Origin: Rugalucina vietnamica
Lineage: Eukaryota > Mollusca > Bivalvia > Lucinida > Lucinidae
Assembly: GCA_964017185.1 (NCBI GenBank)
Contig: OZ024884.1
Coordinates: 1,477,573 to 1,541,572 of the forward strand
Direction: 5' to 3'
DNA: 64,000 nt
Under the pieces are notes generated by a model. That model was not told where the DNA came from, did not search any database, and saw nothing but the letters and a program-made list of their open reading frames with translations. A program made the translations under genes and the position numbers. Below are positions 29,190 to 41,120 of this stretch, piece by piece. Positions within the stretch are counted from its first letter, which is position 1, and each line of letters starts with the position of its first letter.

Positions 29190-30461
29190 TGAAAGGGATT
29201 TTCACAGATCTTCTCCTCTCAAACCGCTTAGCCAATCAAAACCAAACTTCATGTGAAGCATCCCTATAGGAAGGGGGAACCAATGTTTATATAAATTGTC
29301 CAGGTCACATGACCAAGATTGCCGCCATGGCTATAAATCGCAAAAACCTTAAAAATATTCTTCTCCAGAACCAGAAGGCCTATGATTTTGAAACCTGGCA
29401 TGAAGCATCAAGGAGAGGAGCTCTACAAAGTTCATATAAATCATGACCTTGGGATGACCTTGACCTATTTTACAGCAAGGTCAACATAGGTCGCCCATGT
29501 ATTTGAATGGGGAAAATTGTCAAAATGTCATTTGAAGGGAAAAACTTGAAGGGAAAGGGCAAATGGACTAAACATTTATGATTCTGAAAAAAAAAAAATG
29601 CACCCCAGGGGCTGGTCTACCCCCACTCCGGGGCAATATACATGTATATTACCATAATATTCAAAGATCTTCTTCTCTAAAACTACTTGGTCAATCAAAG
29701 CCAAACTTCATGTGGAGCATCCTAAGGAAGTTGGAACAAAAGTTTATATAAATGGTCCAGATCACATGACCAAGATGGCCGCCATGGCTATAAATAGAAA
29801 AAAATCTTTCTCCAGAACCATAAGGTCTATGATTTTGAAACTTGGCATGAAGCATCAGGGAAAGGAGCTCTACAAAGTTTATATAAATCATGACCCAGGA
29901 ATGACCTTGACATATTTTACGGCAAGGTCAACATAGGTGGCCCATGCATTTGAAGGGGAAATTTGTCAAAAAGTCATTTGAAGAGAAAAAACATTAAGGA
30001 AATGGGCAAATGGACTGAAGATATATGATTCTTTAAAAATGGACCCAATGGGATAAATGAATATCACCATAATATTCAAAGATCTTCTTCTCTGAAATCA
30101 CTTGGCCAATCAAAGCCCGGCAAATTTGATATGAAGCACATGTAAGAAGGAGAAACCAATATGTACATAAATAATCCAGGTCACATGACCAAGATGGCCG
30201 CCATGTCCATATATGTTTTAAAAACCATTCTAAAATCTTTTTCTATGGAACGGGTGGACCAATTTCAACAAAACTAGGCATGTAGCATTGTAGACTAGAG
30301 TACTACATGTATATGCGTGCATAAAATTATGACCCTGTGATGACCTTGACCTATTTTACGACAAGGTCAATATAGTTCGTCCATGACTATACTAGTCAAA
30401 CAGGTTTATTGGTATATATCCCTGATCTCAGGTGAGCGTTTACAGGACCATTGGTTCTCTA
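29190..30461 (+). repeat. Family B composite repeat, about three units
   Basis: Units begin near 29205, 29660 and 30075 at CAAAGATCTTC. Same block order as 19464-21314, with the end block CAGGTGAGCGTTTACAGGACCATTGG. More diverged from the 19-kb copy than that copy's own units are from one another. Confidence 0.75.
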
Positions 30462-30704
30462 GTACAGGTTTTCAGCTATGTCTGGACAAAGCCAGCGCTT
30501 TTTGAGTATTAGACATTTTTCACTTTTGAACGTAACTGTTGCTGGCGCGTGCGTTTGCGATTTTCGGTGTGATGGGGGACGACTCGTGAGGGCATATTTG
30601 AGACGATGACGAGGGGCGATTTGAAGAATTACTTGGTCAAAACTACCAATAGCCTAACTGAGACCAATTAAACAAGACAGGCAAAAAAGAAATAGTCCAC
30701 GACG

Positions 30705-30779
30705 TCTTACTCTGTAGCTCAGTAGGTAGCACGTATGGATTAAAACCAAAAGGTCCTGGGTTCGAGTCCGGCTAGGACA
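30705..30779 (+). tRNA. tRNA-like segment (pseudo-tRNA)
   Basis: A-box TGTAGCTCAGTAGGTAGC and B-box GGGTTCGAGTCC at tRNA spacing. The anticodon stem is not convincing (ATGGATTAAAACCAAAAGG) and acceptor pairing is poor. The counterpart in the inverted arm is 38071-38146. Part of a repeat, so I do not regard it as a working tRNA. Confidence 0.4.
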
Positions 30780-31104
30780 AAAATTATTTTTCTATTCTTA
30801 ACTGCTTCCTTTTTTCGCCCCTGTGACAATATAGCTTAGAAAATGAAAAAGAAAAGAAAAGAAAAAAAATGCAAGAATCACAAAATGCACTGCTGCATTT
30901 AATACTAAAATCGTAAATTTGTGGATTAAAGTGTGTAGTGAGAAGGCAGTCCGCACGTATAGGTTTTTCTTGTTGTTTTTTTTTTTTCACCGATTTAAGC
31001 CGGTCGTAATTATCGACAGAAGAGCGGACCCGCGACCGATCCTCACCGCAACATTTATTTTCTGAAGGCTGGTACAGATAATGCGGCTATGATAAGTTGA
31101 CCGC

Positions 31105-31320
31105 CTCTAATGGCTGAGCGGTTAAGAGCGCTGAACATTCTTAATCACTCGTATCTTGTATCTTATGTGTGTTCGAGCCCCACACTGGCCACATATGATA
31201 CAAGCCAAGTTCAACTTGCGGGAGTGCCAGGTGGATTTTCTTAGGGTACTCACGTTTTCACCCCACCTACTGATTGGTGAGCTGAAATAATCTTGAAAGG
31301 GACGTAAAACTGAACTAAAA
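31105..31320 (+). mobile_element. SINE family S, nearly complete copy
   Basis: tRNA-like head (CTAATGGCTGAGCGGTTAAGAGCGC; TGTTCGAGCCCC), a body with ACAAGCCAAGTTCAACTTGCGGG, and a 3' end TTGAAAGGGACGTAAAACTGAACTAAAA. It is absent from the equivalent point of arm B, so it inserted after the inverted duplication. Confidence 0.8.
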
Positions 31321-31784
31321 TGCGCAAGACAATAAATCAAATAGTATAGTGTACATGTTCAGATACATGTATATCTGTGTTTATTAGATGTAAAACTACA
31401 GTTTCACGTGCTGTCTCTTCATTCTGTTTATATTTCAAACAGATTATCAGCTTGATGTCGAAGTTTCGTTCATTCGACAGTCATCTGCATGCCATACGAA
31501 GTGCGATGGAGGCAACATCCTACATATAGCTACATTACGCCAAGCCACACAACTAATTTTGTTTAGTGTAGACCTTCAACACTAATTCAGCCATATCCAG
31601 TGTGCTGGTTACAATGTAGTAAATTAATTTGGCAAGACATAAGTTTTCTTTTTGATCCATATTTATTCTGTGTGATATTGTATGCGTGTTGTTTACCTGG
31701 TTGAATTCAAATAAATATGATTAAAATCAAACTAACACAATATTATTTTTATAAGTTGCAAAAGTGTATCCATAAAGGACCCCA

Positions 31785-31860
31785 TGTCGTAGTGGTTCAG
31801 TCAGTCGCCTTGTAAAACGGGCCGCGCGTTCAATCCAACGCGTAACTCCGTCTTTCGGGC
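31785..31860 (+). mobile_element. tRNA-like SINE head, degenerate
   Basis: GTCGTAGTGGTTCAGTCAGTCGCCTTGTAAAACGGGCC followed by CGCGTTCAATCC gives tRNA-like A and B boxes. Compatible with a Thr-type ancestor (TGT in the loop). Pairing is imperfect. Confidence 0.45.
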
Positions 31861-32159
31861 GAGACCAAGGTCCAGTATGTAAATAGTTGTTATTTGCACG
31901 CGAGACCCCGAATATTCCTCGTTATATGGTATACATTAAGCATGCATGCATGATGGAATATAAATGCATTTTTTTTTCTTATCGGCGCGAGTAACATCGG
32001 AGAAGTTTTGCTATCTGTTACATGTACAATCTAATCAGGGCCCAGAATTACACTACGCCCACCTTAGTGAGGATGTGAAATTTAATTGCATCGATTCCAG
32101 GTCCTTCTATTGTTACTTGATTACAGATAAGGGTCTGATTGTGCTAATTTCTGGTCATA
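31861..32159. other. Unassigned DNA
   Basis: Nothing recognised. The short frame at 31964-32227 has no domain. Confidence 0.3.
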
Positions 32160-32310
32160 TTCGTTTTTATACAATTTTCGCCCCGTTCAAAATTATCTTA
32201 GTTCATATGAGACGGATAAATCAGTAACACGGGGGGGGGGGGGGGGGAGGAGAACCCTGAGAAAACGACTTGGCACACCCACAAGCAGAATTTGGTTTGT
32301 GTCACCCGTG
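32160..32310 (-). mobile_element. SINE family S body fragment with poly(G)
   Basis: Minus-strand SINE S body (TTAGTTCATATGAGACGG, AGAACCCTGAGAAAACGACTTGGCACACCC, AAGCAGAATTTGG). A G homopolymer at 32232-32248 has expanded within it. Confidence 0.7.
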
Positions 32311-33059
32311 ATTGTAAGACTGATCAATTGGACAGCAACCTACGACGAAGTGTTCATTGTCTTGGTGATGGTTGTTGCCATTGCGATATTGCTTTTTTCA
32401 ATTACTCCATTTTATCACATGTTGTGTGATGTTGCATCAATCTTTGCTGTAAGGACTTCTGTTGTATCGCAGGCATTTACGATGGTGCTGACACTGATAG
32501 ACAATTCCTGAATATACATATTCATGTACAGTATATCACGCAGACATTTTACGTGCTCAATTTACCGGCTTTTTACAAACGAAACGACATCCGTGAACCT
32601 AATATTTTGCAAAAGATTTTATCAAGCAGGATCAGTTATCAAACCAAATTGCTGCTTGACAAGCCGAAATCAGTTAGTGTTAACGGCATGTGTTTGTCCT
32701 TTTAAACCAGGGACCGCGGGTTTGATACCGGGATCCTTAAGTCTGTCGGATGATACTATAAACTGATGTCTCGTTTCCATATGACCTTTGCTGTTGTATT
32801 AACGTTAAACCTTAAATCAACAAACCAATTAAATTTATTATTTACGTAAATTCTGATTGAGTAAGAAGCTTATGTGCATTTATGCTCGCCCGGTTCCGGA
32901 CGCAAAAATGCCCATATGAGTAAGGTTAAGAATGATCAAGGTGTTGTACATGTAGCTCTGTCGTCAGCATGTGTAATACATGTGCACTAAAATGGTGCCG
33001 TGTATCTTGACGCTAGCATAACAAAACCTTAACAAGCAATATACAATGTTCTTAAAGTT
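32311..33059. other. Unassigned DNA
   Basis: No supported gene. A hydrophobic 70-codon frame at 32299-32511 has no homologue I recognise. Confidence 0.3.
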
Positions 33060-34065
33060 GTAAAAAATGAATATTTTCAGTTCAACATTTTTATCTTTTT
33101 ATTTGCTCAAAACATAGATTGTTGGTATACGCTAAAACTGACTCGCAGAGGCAGTTGTAACGAGTACTCACAATCTAGGTTTTTAGAAGCATGGGCATCC
33201 CAAGTTGACCTTGCCGTAAAATAGGTCCATATCATCCCTGGGTCATGATTTAGGCCATGTATGAACTTTGTAAATGCTTAATGCCAAGTTTCAAAATCAT
33301 AGGCCTACTGGTTCTGAAGAACATTTTAAAGGTTTTTGCAGTTTATAGCCATGGTGGCCATTTTAACAATCTTTCGCTCCCTTTCCATGAAGTGTGGCTT
33401 TGATCGGCCATGCGGTTGCAGAGATGTTTGAATATTTTGGTCATATGCATGTATATAGCCCCCGGGCAGGAGCAGACAAACCCCTGGGGACTAAATATTT
33501 TCATGAACATAAATCTTCAGTACCTTTGCATGCTCATCGCGAGTTTCCACCCATTTAATTACATTTAACTTATTTTCCCCATTTAAATGCATGCGCGACC
33601 TAAGTTGACCTTGCCATAAAATAGGTCAAGGTCATCCCAGCATTATGATGTATACCAACTTTGAAGAACTTTAATGCCTGATGCTTCAAACTTAGTTTCA
33701 AAATCATAGGACTTCTGGTTCTGGGAAGAAATTGTTTAGAAGGTTTTTGCTATTTATAGCTATGGCGGCCATCTTAGTCATGTGACCTGAGTCATTTATG
33801 CAAACTTTCGTTCCTCCTTCCTAAGAATGCTCAGCAAGCAGTTTAACTTTGGTTTGCCATTTGGTTTCAGAGGAGAATATCATGGAAATTGTTGACGGAC
33901 GACGTCGGACGGACGACGGGGCATGGTCATCCTAAGCTCGCTTTTTAAACCGAAGGGCACACGTGAGCTTAAAATAGGTATACCCATGCATACCAAAGAT
34001 TTGCTGTACAAAAGTGTGGTTCATGGGGTATTCACGGACATGTTATCCTGATAACCCTGGATAAC
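33060..34065 (-). mobile_element. Family C copy split by a family B insertion
   Basis: 33105-33185 holds TTTGCTCAAAACATAGATTGTTGG and the GAGGCAGTTGTAACGAGTACTCACAATCTA arm. The remaining end (GGTATACCCATGCATACC...GTGTGGTTCATGGGG...ACGGACATGTTATCCTGATAAC) resumes at 33972. The family B sequence lies between. Confidence 0.7.
33187..33970 (-). repeat. Family B repeat inside family C
   Basis: Minus-strand family B: CCAAGTTGACCTTGCCGTAAAATAGGTC, CATGGTGGCCATTTTAAC, CAAAATCATAGG. It ends at a CGTCGGACGGACGACGG tract and CGTGAGCTTAAAA. About two units. Confidence 0.75.
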
Positions 34066-35000
34066 CGACCATGCTCGAGATGACTTGAAATATGTCAAAA
34101 CGTTGTAAGGCGTAGAATAAAAAAACTGCACATAAAATTAAGATCAACTTATGTTTCAAATCGTAAATCATGCCATGTATACATGTATAAAGTTTTCTGT
34201 GCGTTCACGAAAAACACGTGAAAATATAGCTTAGCAGAACCAATGTACGTATATACATAAGCCTGAGTGTAAAATGTCACATGGCGATAACAAATAGTTG
34301 ATATTGGTTTTTCCCACCAACAGTTATGGTCATATGAAGACGGGACCTCGGTTTATCGAACGAGCGACGCCTAGTTATACACACGAGTGTCTAAAATAAT
34401 CGAATTCTGCTTTGGAAGCTGTTAAAATGGAGGCATTTTATTCGCGCCAAGCATTTGTAAAACCGACTCGCATTGAACGAGTAACGCATCTTTAACGGCA
34501 AACATGATAAGTGATATATATATATGATGCGATTTTAGAAAATATTTCATGTCAAAGGTCACTTCTGGTTCCTTGTTCCATCAGAATTAGATAGTTTAAC
34601 GGAAAGACAACGATTTTTATTTTTAGGCATTCGGTCTCGCGCTCAACCTGCGAAACGAGTCGAATGTTCTTATTAAACTCATTTTGTACCTGTCTTATAC
34701 CAACTACGTATATATTTATTCTCGCCATGTGATTTCAAGAGGCGACTGACTGAGCCACTGCGAGACAAAGTCCTCTACGGAACGTGTTTGCGTGAGTGTG
34801 TGTTTGTGAGTTAGAGTGTGTAATGCGCGCTTAAAATTCAGAATATTGTTGTCCTGTTTTAGGGTTAAGCAAGGTTCGCAGCACGTTTGGTCAGCTGGCT
34901 GACCTGCATTCCGATACACTTCGTGACCTCGCTCCTTTTCTGTGTATGGAGAGGTCTAACAGAATACCGATGGAAACATTCCGTCTAGCAGCACGTACTG
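34066..35000. other. Unassigned DNA
   Basis: No gene supported. A short (TA)n lies near 34517. Confidence 0.3.
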
Positions 35001-35513
35001 AAAACCAGAGGACCAATGGTCCTGTTAACGCTCACCGGAGACCTAGTTGTCACTTTTCCCCATGTAAAAGCCTAAGTTTCCAAAATTGATCTTGCCGCTA
35101 AATAGGTCAAGGTCATCCCAGGGTCATCATTTTATCAAACTATGATGGGCTGAAGTCATCGATGCTACATACCAAGTTTCGTGAAAATCAGCCAGCCGGT
35201 TCTGGAGGAGAAGATTTTTGAGTGGTTTTTACCATATACGGAATTTTCGTTCCCCCTACCCATGGATGCTCCACATGAAAATTTCTCTGTGATTGGCCCA
35301 GCGGTTTCAGAGATGAAGATGCTATCAACAACAGACTGACAAAGGTCAAGAGATGGCCTTGACCTAAATTAATTACATTCCTTCATCTACTCCACCACTT
35401 TTCAGGTCTCAGGCTGCAATCATTTTTAAAAAAAAATCCATAGTTTTCATTTTTCCCAATGTAAAAGCCTCTGTTTCCAAAATTGACCTTGCCGTTAAAT
35501 GGGTCAAGGTCAT

Positions 35514-35691
35514 GCGCGGATCCAGAGGGGGGAACCGGGGGTCCGGACCCCCCCCCCCCCTTGAATCTGAAAATTTTACCTAAAAATGTAATTTTGGGAT
35601 TTTTTGGGGGTTGGACCCCCCTCCCCTCGTCTGCGACAATATTTTACCATTTTGGTTGGACCCCCTCTCGTAAAAATGTCTGGATTCGCGC
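35514..35691. mobile_element. Small DNA element, 13-bp inverted ends
   Basis: Starts GCGCGGATCCAGA and ends TCTGGATTCGCGC (complementary, one mismatch). The interior has GGGGGTCCGGACCCCCC and GTTGGACCCCC repeats with no ORF. It splits a family B unit. A TCAT duplication is possible but not certain. Confidence 0.7.
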
Positions 35692-35944
35692 ATAAAAATC
35701 ATCCAAGGGTCATCATTTTATCAAATTATGATGGGCTGGCGTCATCGATGCTACATACCGATTTTCGTGAAAATCGGCCTTCCGGCTCTGGTGAAGAAGA
35801 TTTTTGAGTGGTTTTAGCCATATATGGGCTTGGCGGCCACCTTGGTCATGTAACCCAGATTTCACAAACAAACTTTCGTTCCCCCTACCCATAGATGCTC
35901 CACATAAAATTTCACTTTGATTGGCCAAGCGGTTTCAGAGATGA

Positions 35945-36190
35945 AGATTTTTTTATATTCAGTTTAACGTCCCTTTCAAGATTATTTCAGCTCATATGAA
36001 ACGGGCCAATCAGTAGGTGGGGCGAAAACGAGAGAACCCCGAGAAAACCACCTGGCACACCCGCAAGCAGAACTTGGCTTGTCTCACATGTGGCCAGTGC
36101 TTGGCGCGATCCTACACCAGACACATCGGTGAGATGATCGAGTGATTAAGAAACAGCGCTCTCAACCTCTCGACCACGGGGGCCGCCATG
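35945..36190 (-). mobile_element. SINE family S, nearly full copy
   Basis: Minus strand. Body from AGTTTAACGTCCCTTTCAAG, through GGTGGGGCGAAAACGAGAG and GCAGAACTTGGCTTGTCTC, to the tRNA-like head ending CCACGGGGGCCGCC. Inserted into family B between GATGAAGAT and GAAGATGTTTG. Confidence 0.8.
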
Positions 36191-37214
36191 AAGATGTTTG
36201 AAAAGTATGTATGAACAACAGACTGGCCAAGGTCAAGAGATGACCTTGACCTAAATTAATTACATACTTACATCTACTCCATTAGTTGTCTGCATCTGCC
36301 TTTTTTCAGGTCTCAGGCTCCAATCGTTTTCGAAAAATCCATAGTTTTCACTATTTCCCATGTAACAGCCTGTTTCCAAAATTGACTTTGCCGTAAAACA
36401 GGTCAAGGTCATCCCAGGTTCATCATTTTATCAAACTATAATGAGCTGGAGTCACTGATGCTTACATACCAAGTTTCGTTGAAATCGGCCTGCCGGTTCT
36501 GGAGAAGAAAATGTTTTGAGTGGTTTTTACCATATATGGGCATGGCGGCCATCTTTGTCATGTGACTCGGATTTCATGATCAAACTTTCGCTCCCCCTAC
36601 CCATGGATGCTCCACATAAAATTTCAAGTTGATTTACCAAGCGGTTTCAGAGATGAAGATGTTTGAAAAGTGTGTATGGAAAACAGACTGGCCAAGGTCA
36701 AGAGATGACCTTGACCTAATTTAATCACATGCCTTCACCTACTCCATTAGTTGTCTGCATCTACATCTTTTCATGTCTCTGGTTGCAATCATTTTCAAAA
36801 AATCCATAGTTTTCACTTTTTCCCATGTAAAAGCCTATGTTTCCAAAATTGACCTTGCCGTAAAATAGGTCAAGGTCATCCCAGTTGATGGACTGGAGTC
36901 ATTGATGGTAAATACCAAGTTTCGTGGAAATCGGCCCGCCGGTTCTGGAGAAGAAGATTTTTGTGTGGCTTTTACCATATATGGACGTGGCGGCCATCTT
37001 GGTCATGTGACATAGATTTTGCGATCAAACTTGAAATGCCGCTACACAAGGAGGCCCCACATAAAATTTCAACCTGATTGGCCAAGTGATTTCAGAGAAG
37101 AAGATCTTTGAAATTGTGGACGACGACGAAGACGGACGACGGACGACGGACGACGGATCATTGCATCCTATAAGCTCTCCTTGTGAGCTTTCGGCTCAGG
37201 TGAGCTAAAAAAAA

Positions 37215-38345
37215 GACTAGATGTTTCTCAGTTTTATAATCATTTATTTACTTGAAAATAACATTGTGTTAGTTTGAAGATTAATTATATTTATTTGAAG
37301 TCAACCAGACAAACAGCACGCATACTACAAGAGAATAAATGAGGATCATACAGAAAGCCTGTGGCTTGCAAAAATCATCTAAAATTCGTAATTATCGCTC
37401 TCGATATGGCTGAAATACTGGTTGAAGGTCTACAAAACCTCAAATTATTAGTATGGCTATGGATAATGTAGTTAGGATATCGCACTTATGACATGCAGAT
37501 GGCTGTTGAATGGGATCAAAACGAAACATCAACCAAATAAACCCCACCAAGCTTTCGAGTATCTGTTTGAAATACATGTATAAACATGCCAAATGAATTA
37601 TGTTCGCTCACGAGACAGCACGTGAAACTGTAGTTTTTACACCTTATAACATATGTCTGTACAGGTACACTATACTATATGAGTTAGTGCCTTACGTCCG
37701 CGGAAAACATTTAAAGTCATTCAGGGTGGCTAACTTATCCTAGCCACATTATTCCTGTACAAGCCTTCAGAATATGAACATATTTATGTCCCCAAGAAAG
37801 AAATATTGACGTGAGGATCGCTCGAAGGTCAGCTCTTCTACCAAAAAATACGATCGAGCTGTCGATTTCAATAGGTTAAAAGTCAACAAGAGAGAAACAG
37901 CAATGTGAGGTGCCGTCTCGCACTTTCATTCCTTTACGATTTAAGTATTTTATACACAAGGGCATTTCCTGATTCTTGCATTCGCCAATAAATATAATCA
38001 GATGATAATACATTTTTTTTATTTCCTTAGCTTTATTGTCACAGGGGAGACAAATACAGAAAAAAAAACGGTCCGACCAGGACTCGAACCCAGAACCCTT
38101 TGCTTTGAATCCTAGCACGCTAGCTACTGAGCTACAAAGATAGACGTTCTACGCTATAGGATTTATTGCATGTCTTATTTAATTCGTCTCTGTTGGGCTG
38201 TTGGTAGTTTTGACTGTGAAATTCTTCATATTGCCCCTCGTCTTAGTCTCACATATGCCCTCACGAGTCGTCCCCCATCACACAGAAAGTCATAGCCGCA
38301 CGCACCAGCAGCATTTACGTTCAAAAGTGAAAAATGTCTATTAAC
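37215..38345 (-). repeat. Inverted duplication, arm B
   Basis: Complement-matched to 30478-31765 (see arm A). It lacks arm A's SINE. The outer end reaches AAGTGAAAAATGTCTA at about 38341. The two arms are separated by ~5.4 kb of mostly later insertions. Confidence 0.75.
38071..38146 (-). tRNA. tRNA-like segment (pseudo-tRNA)
   Basis: Minus strand: TTTGTAGCTCAGTAGCTAGCGTGCTAGG (A-box region) and GGGTTCGAGTCC (B box). Its counterpart is 30705-30779. The head is better conserved than in arm A, but the acceptor does not pair cleanly. Confidence 0.4.
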
Positions 38346-38470
38346 CATTACTGTTGTGAGTTAATGTTGTCTTGCTCAAGGACACGGCCCGGAAACCCCT
38401 AGTGGGAATCAAACCCAATACCTCTCGATTCGGAGGCCGGTGCTCTACCACAAGGCTATCGTGCTCCATA
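38346..38470 (-). mobile_element. tRNA-like SINE family Q
   Basis: Minus strand: GATAGCCTTGTGGTAGAGCACCGGCCTCCGAATCGAGAGG then GGGTTTGATTCCCAC, followed by GTGTCCTTGAGCAAGAC. The same arrangement is found at 63250-63440. Confidence 0.65.
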
Positions 38471-38560
38471 AAATTCTCATAAACAACCAAGAAACAGGCA
38501 TGTTTATGAAAGATTTTTTAAGATATATTCGTTTATGGAGTGTGTCTGATTTATATACAT

Positions 38561-38586
38561 TAAAAAAAAAAAAAAAAAAAAAAAAA
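38561..38586. repeat. Poly(A) tract
   Basis: A homopolymer of about 25 bases. Confidence 0.95.
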
Positions 38587-40204
38587 GAAAGATTATTTCT
38601 CAATCCAGGTATCACAAGCGCGGAAATGTTTCCAAATGCGGATGTGAACCAATACATCGCGGAAATACACAAGGTACGAAAACATGCGGCTATAGCATTT
38701 AAGTGCTGGTTAGTCCAAGATCCAAGGTCCAAATTTTTGGTTAACCCTACACGATCTTGGCCTTAAGGTTTGATGGCTTTTTTTGAAAGATATATGATAG
38801 TAGTCTATGAAACAGGTCCGTGTATAAAAATTTAGGCCGGCGAAAGTCTTCAAAATGGCCGCCATCCAAGATGGCCGCCGAAATTAGGATTTATACAGGC
38901 TTGAGTAAAAAGCGTTTTCATTTTAGATTTTGTTACATTTAAGTGCTTTCAGTGGAGATTTTCTATAAACTCAACATTATGCTTTAGCATATTAAGTTGA
39001 ATTAACCCAGTTTTGATGTTCTCATGCGTTACATACGTTACTATATTAATGTTACTTGCGAGAAATGAAAATATTGACTATTAGTGTTTATCTTAGTGCC
39101 ATTCTTCAAAGTTTTTGAAGTGTTTTTGCAAAGTGTTCCTTAAAAGACTTGAGTAGCGTCTTGATAAAGCTTCTTTGGGTCGTTTATCTGCATTTGGTGG
39201 TCAGCCTCGGGTCTTTTATCACATAAATCAAGGTTCACTCTTGATCACTTAATATTGTAAACTCACATATTTTGGGTAAACTAACATATTTTGGGTCTGA
39301 TCATACATACAATCAACAGCTGTTGATGATTTGTTAATAAATTATATGGATTAGAACAGCTAACTCCATTTATATAATTTTGATACCCTCAAGACGTTCC
39401 TAACTGTTACATATGTTACCTTTTTTATAATATTTCCTATAAAATGAATATATTGACTATTCTTGTTTATTTTAATGTTATTATCTAAGTTTTTGATTTT
39501 TTTTGTATTTAATGCATTAAAAGACATGAAAAATATCTTTATTAAGTTAGTTTGTGTGCTTTATTTGCTCCATCCATCAGCGATGGGTCTTTAAACACAT
39601 AAATCCAGGTTTAAACTTGACCCCTAAAATATCATACACTCACATATTTAGGGTCAAACACATTGATAAAACAGCTGATGGGGTTTTATAGATTGAACAT
39701 ATGTAATAGAATTTTAACTCAAATGTTTTAAAGTCAAGATGTACCCAGCTGCTACATACGTTACTTTTCTAAGGAGCCTTTAACACGATTAACATTATTT
39801 CCATGTTCTGAAGATGTTGACAACTGTTACATTCATCACTTTTCTTAAATGATATATCCTACAGAATCAATATAATATTGACAACTGTTGTAAATGGCGT
39901 TTATATGCTCTTAGGTTTTTGAATTGGTTTTATATTGATTGCATTAAAAGACGTGGGAGACATTTTGATAAAGACATTTTGGATGCGATATTTGCTTTGA
40001 ACGTCAGCAATGGGTCTTTAAACATATAAATCCGTGGTAAACTAGATCACTTACATATTGTAAACTCAAATAGTTTGGGTCGGAACACATAAATATATTT
40101 ATAAGAATCTTAAACTTAATATACAAGTACATAATTTCAATGTTCTCTACGTGTACTCAACTGTTACATACGTTACTTTTCTATAATATTCTATACAAAA
40201 GCTC

Positions 40205-40300
40205 CATAGGGTCACTGAGGAGGCTTAAGTAGCCAAGCATCCCCTTTCTCAATAATATGTTAACTGCTCTTAAAGGATCTTAATTTTATTTTTAGTTGAA
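40205..40300 (+). repeat. GGTCACTGA-GAGGCTT motif block
   Basis: GGGTCACTGAGGAGGCTTAAGTAGCC...CTGCTCTTAAAGGATCTTAATTTTATTTTTA matches the start of the 376-bp units at 47795 and 48172. A weaker version is at 40737-40800. Confidence 0.7.
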
Positions 40301-41120
40301 GAGGACTGTGTATAGAACTTTAGACTGGGAAAGTCCTAAAAAGGGAACAATTCATTTATACATATATGACTTATTGGATCAGATTTTACGGGGAAAGGGG
40401 TTTGTCTCCCATGAGTGTCTTTTTGTTACCTATCTGATTCAATCATTTAAATTTTGATATGCTTAACCCACCATGTCACTTTCTTTTTTGAGTGGTATTG
40501 TCCGAAATGTATATCCAAACAGCAGATGATGATGAATAAAAAGATAAAATGTCTAAATATGACATCATCCATAGTATGTACATTGAGAGCCATATTCTAA
40601 ACATTGTTTTAATTATCTGACCCAATTTAGGCATGTGTCTTAAATTTAGACTTCCTTTGTGTAAATTTTTGAACTTGCAGTGTATTTATCTTGCTATCGT
40701 ATACAATTTATAAAGGGTCACTAATGAGGGTTCATTACCTGAAATTGCGCAGTATGGCCCATTACTTCACCCCTTTGAGGGTGTTCACTGTTTCCAATAT
40801 TTTATTCATTGCCAGAAATTGTATAATGTACCCACACTTCTCCTTTTAATTGTTTATGCCACTTCCAAAGAATATAAAGTAAAGGGGTCAAGGTACCGAA
40901 ATCGTAATCCTAGCTCGTAAAAATCCATAATAACATTGACAAATACGAGATATGTAGCCATACAGGCATGGGTCCCCCAATAACAGGAGGTGTGATCAGG
41001 TGTTTGCGAAGGGTGAGTATCACCTGCCCCACCTGCACCCGCCATGTCCTTATGACTGCTTACAAAGCCGAGAAAATTAATATCTGGTAAGAAACGAATG
41101 TCCAGTAATTGAAAGCCTTA

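Larger units (their letters stand above)
30478..31765 (+). repeat. Inverted duplication, arm A
   Basis: Matches the complement of 37215-38345 in order: CATTTTTCACTTTTGAACGT, GATGGGGGACGACTCGTGAGGGCATAT, a tRNA-like block, GATCCTCAC...TTCTGAAGGCT, ATAGTATAGTGTAC, AACTACAGTTTCACGTGCTGTCTC, and CAAACTAACACAAT at the inner end. Arm A is interrupted by a SINE at 31105-31320 that arm B lacks. Diverged, so not recent. Confidence 0.75.
35001..37206 (-). repeat. Family B composite repeat, long copy with two insertions
   Basis: Starts AAAACCAGAGGACCAATGGTCC and ends at GCTTTCGGCTCAGGTGAGCTAAAA. Contains about four units of CCCATGTAAAAGCC, CAAGGTCATCCCAG, CATACCAAGTTTCGTG, GGCGGCCATCTTGGTCATGTGAC and CCACATAAAATTTCA. 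It is interrupted by a palindrome-ended element (35514-35691) and a SINE (35945-36190). A GGACGAC tandem run is at about 37118-37158. Confidence 0.8.

Noticed and set aside
30705-30779. Functional tRNA gene
   Set aside because: Box spacing is right but the anticodon and acceptor stems are poor and the block is part of a duplicated repeat. Kept only as tRNA-like.
32299-32511. 70-codon hydrophobic ORF as a membrane protein
   Set aside because: No recognisable family, no neighbouring exons, and it follows directly on a SINE fragment.
38440-38766. 108-codon plus ORF
   Set aside because: Crosses a SINE head, a poly(A) tract and the foldback terminus; no domain.
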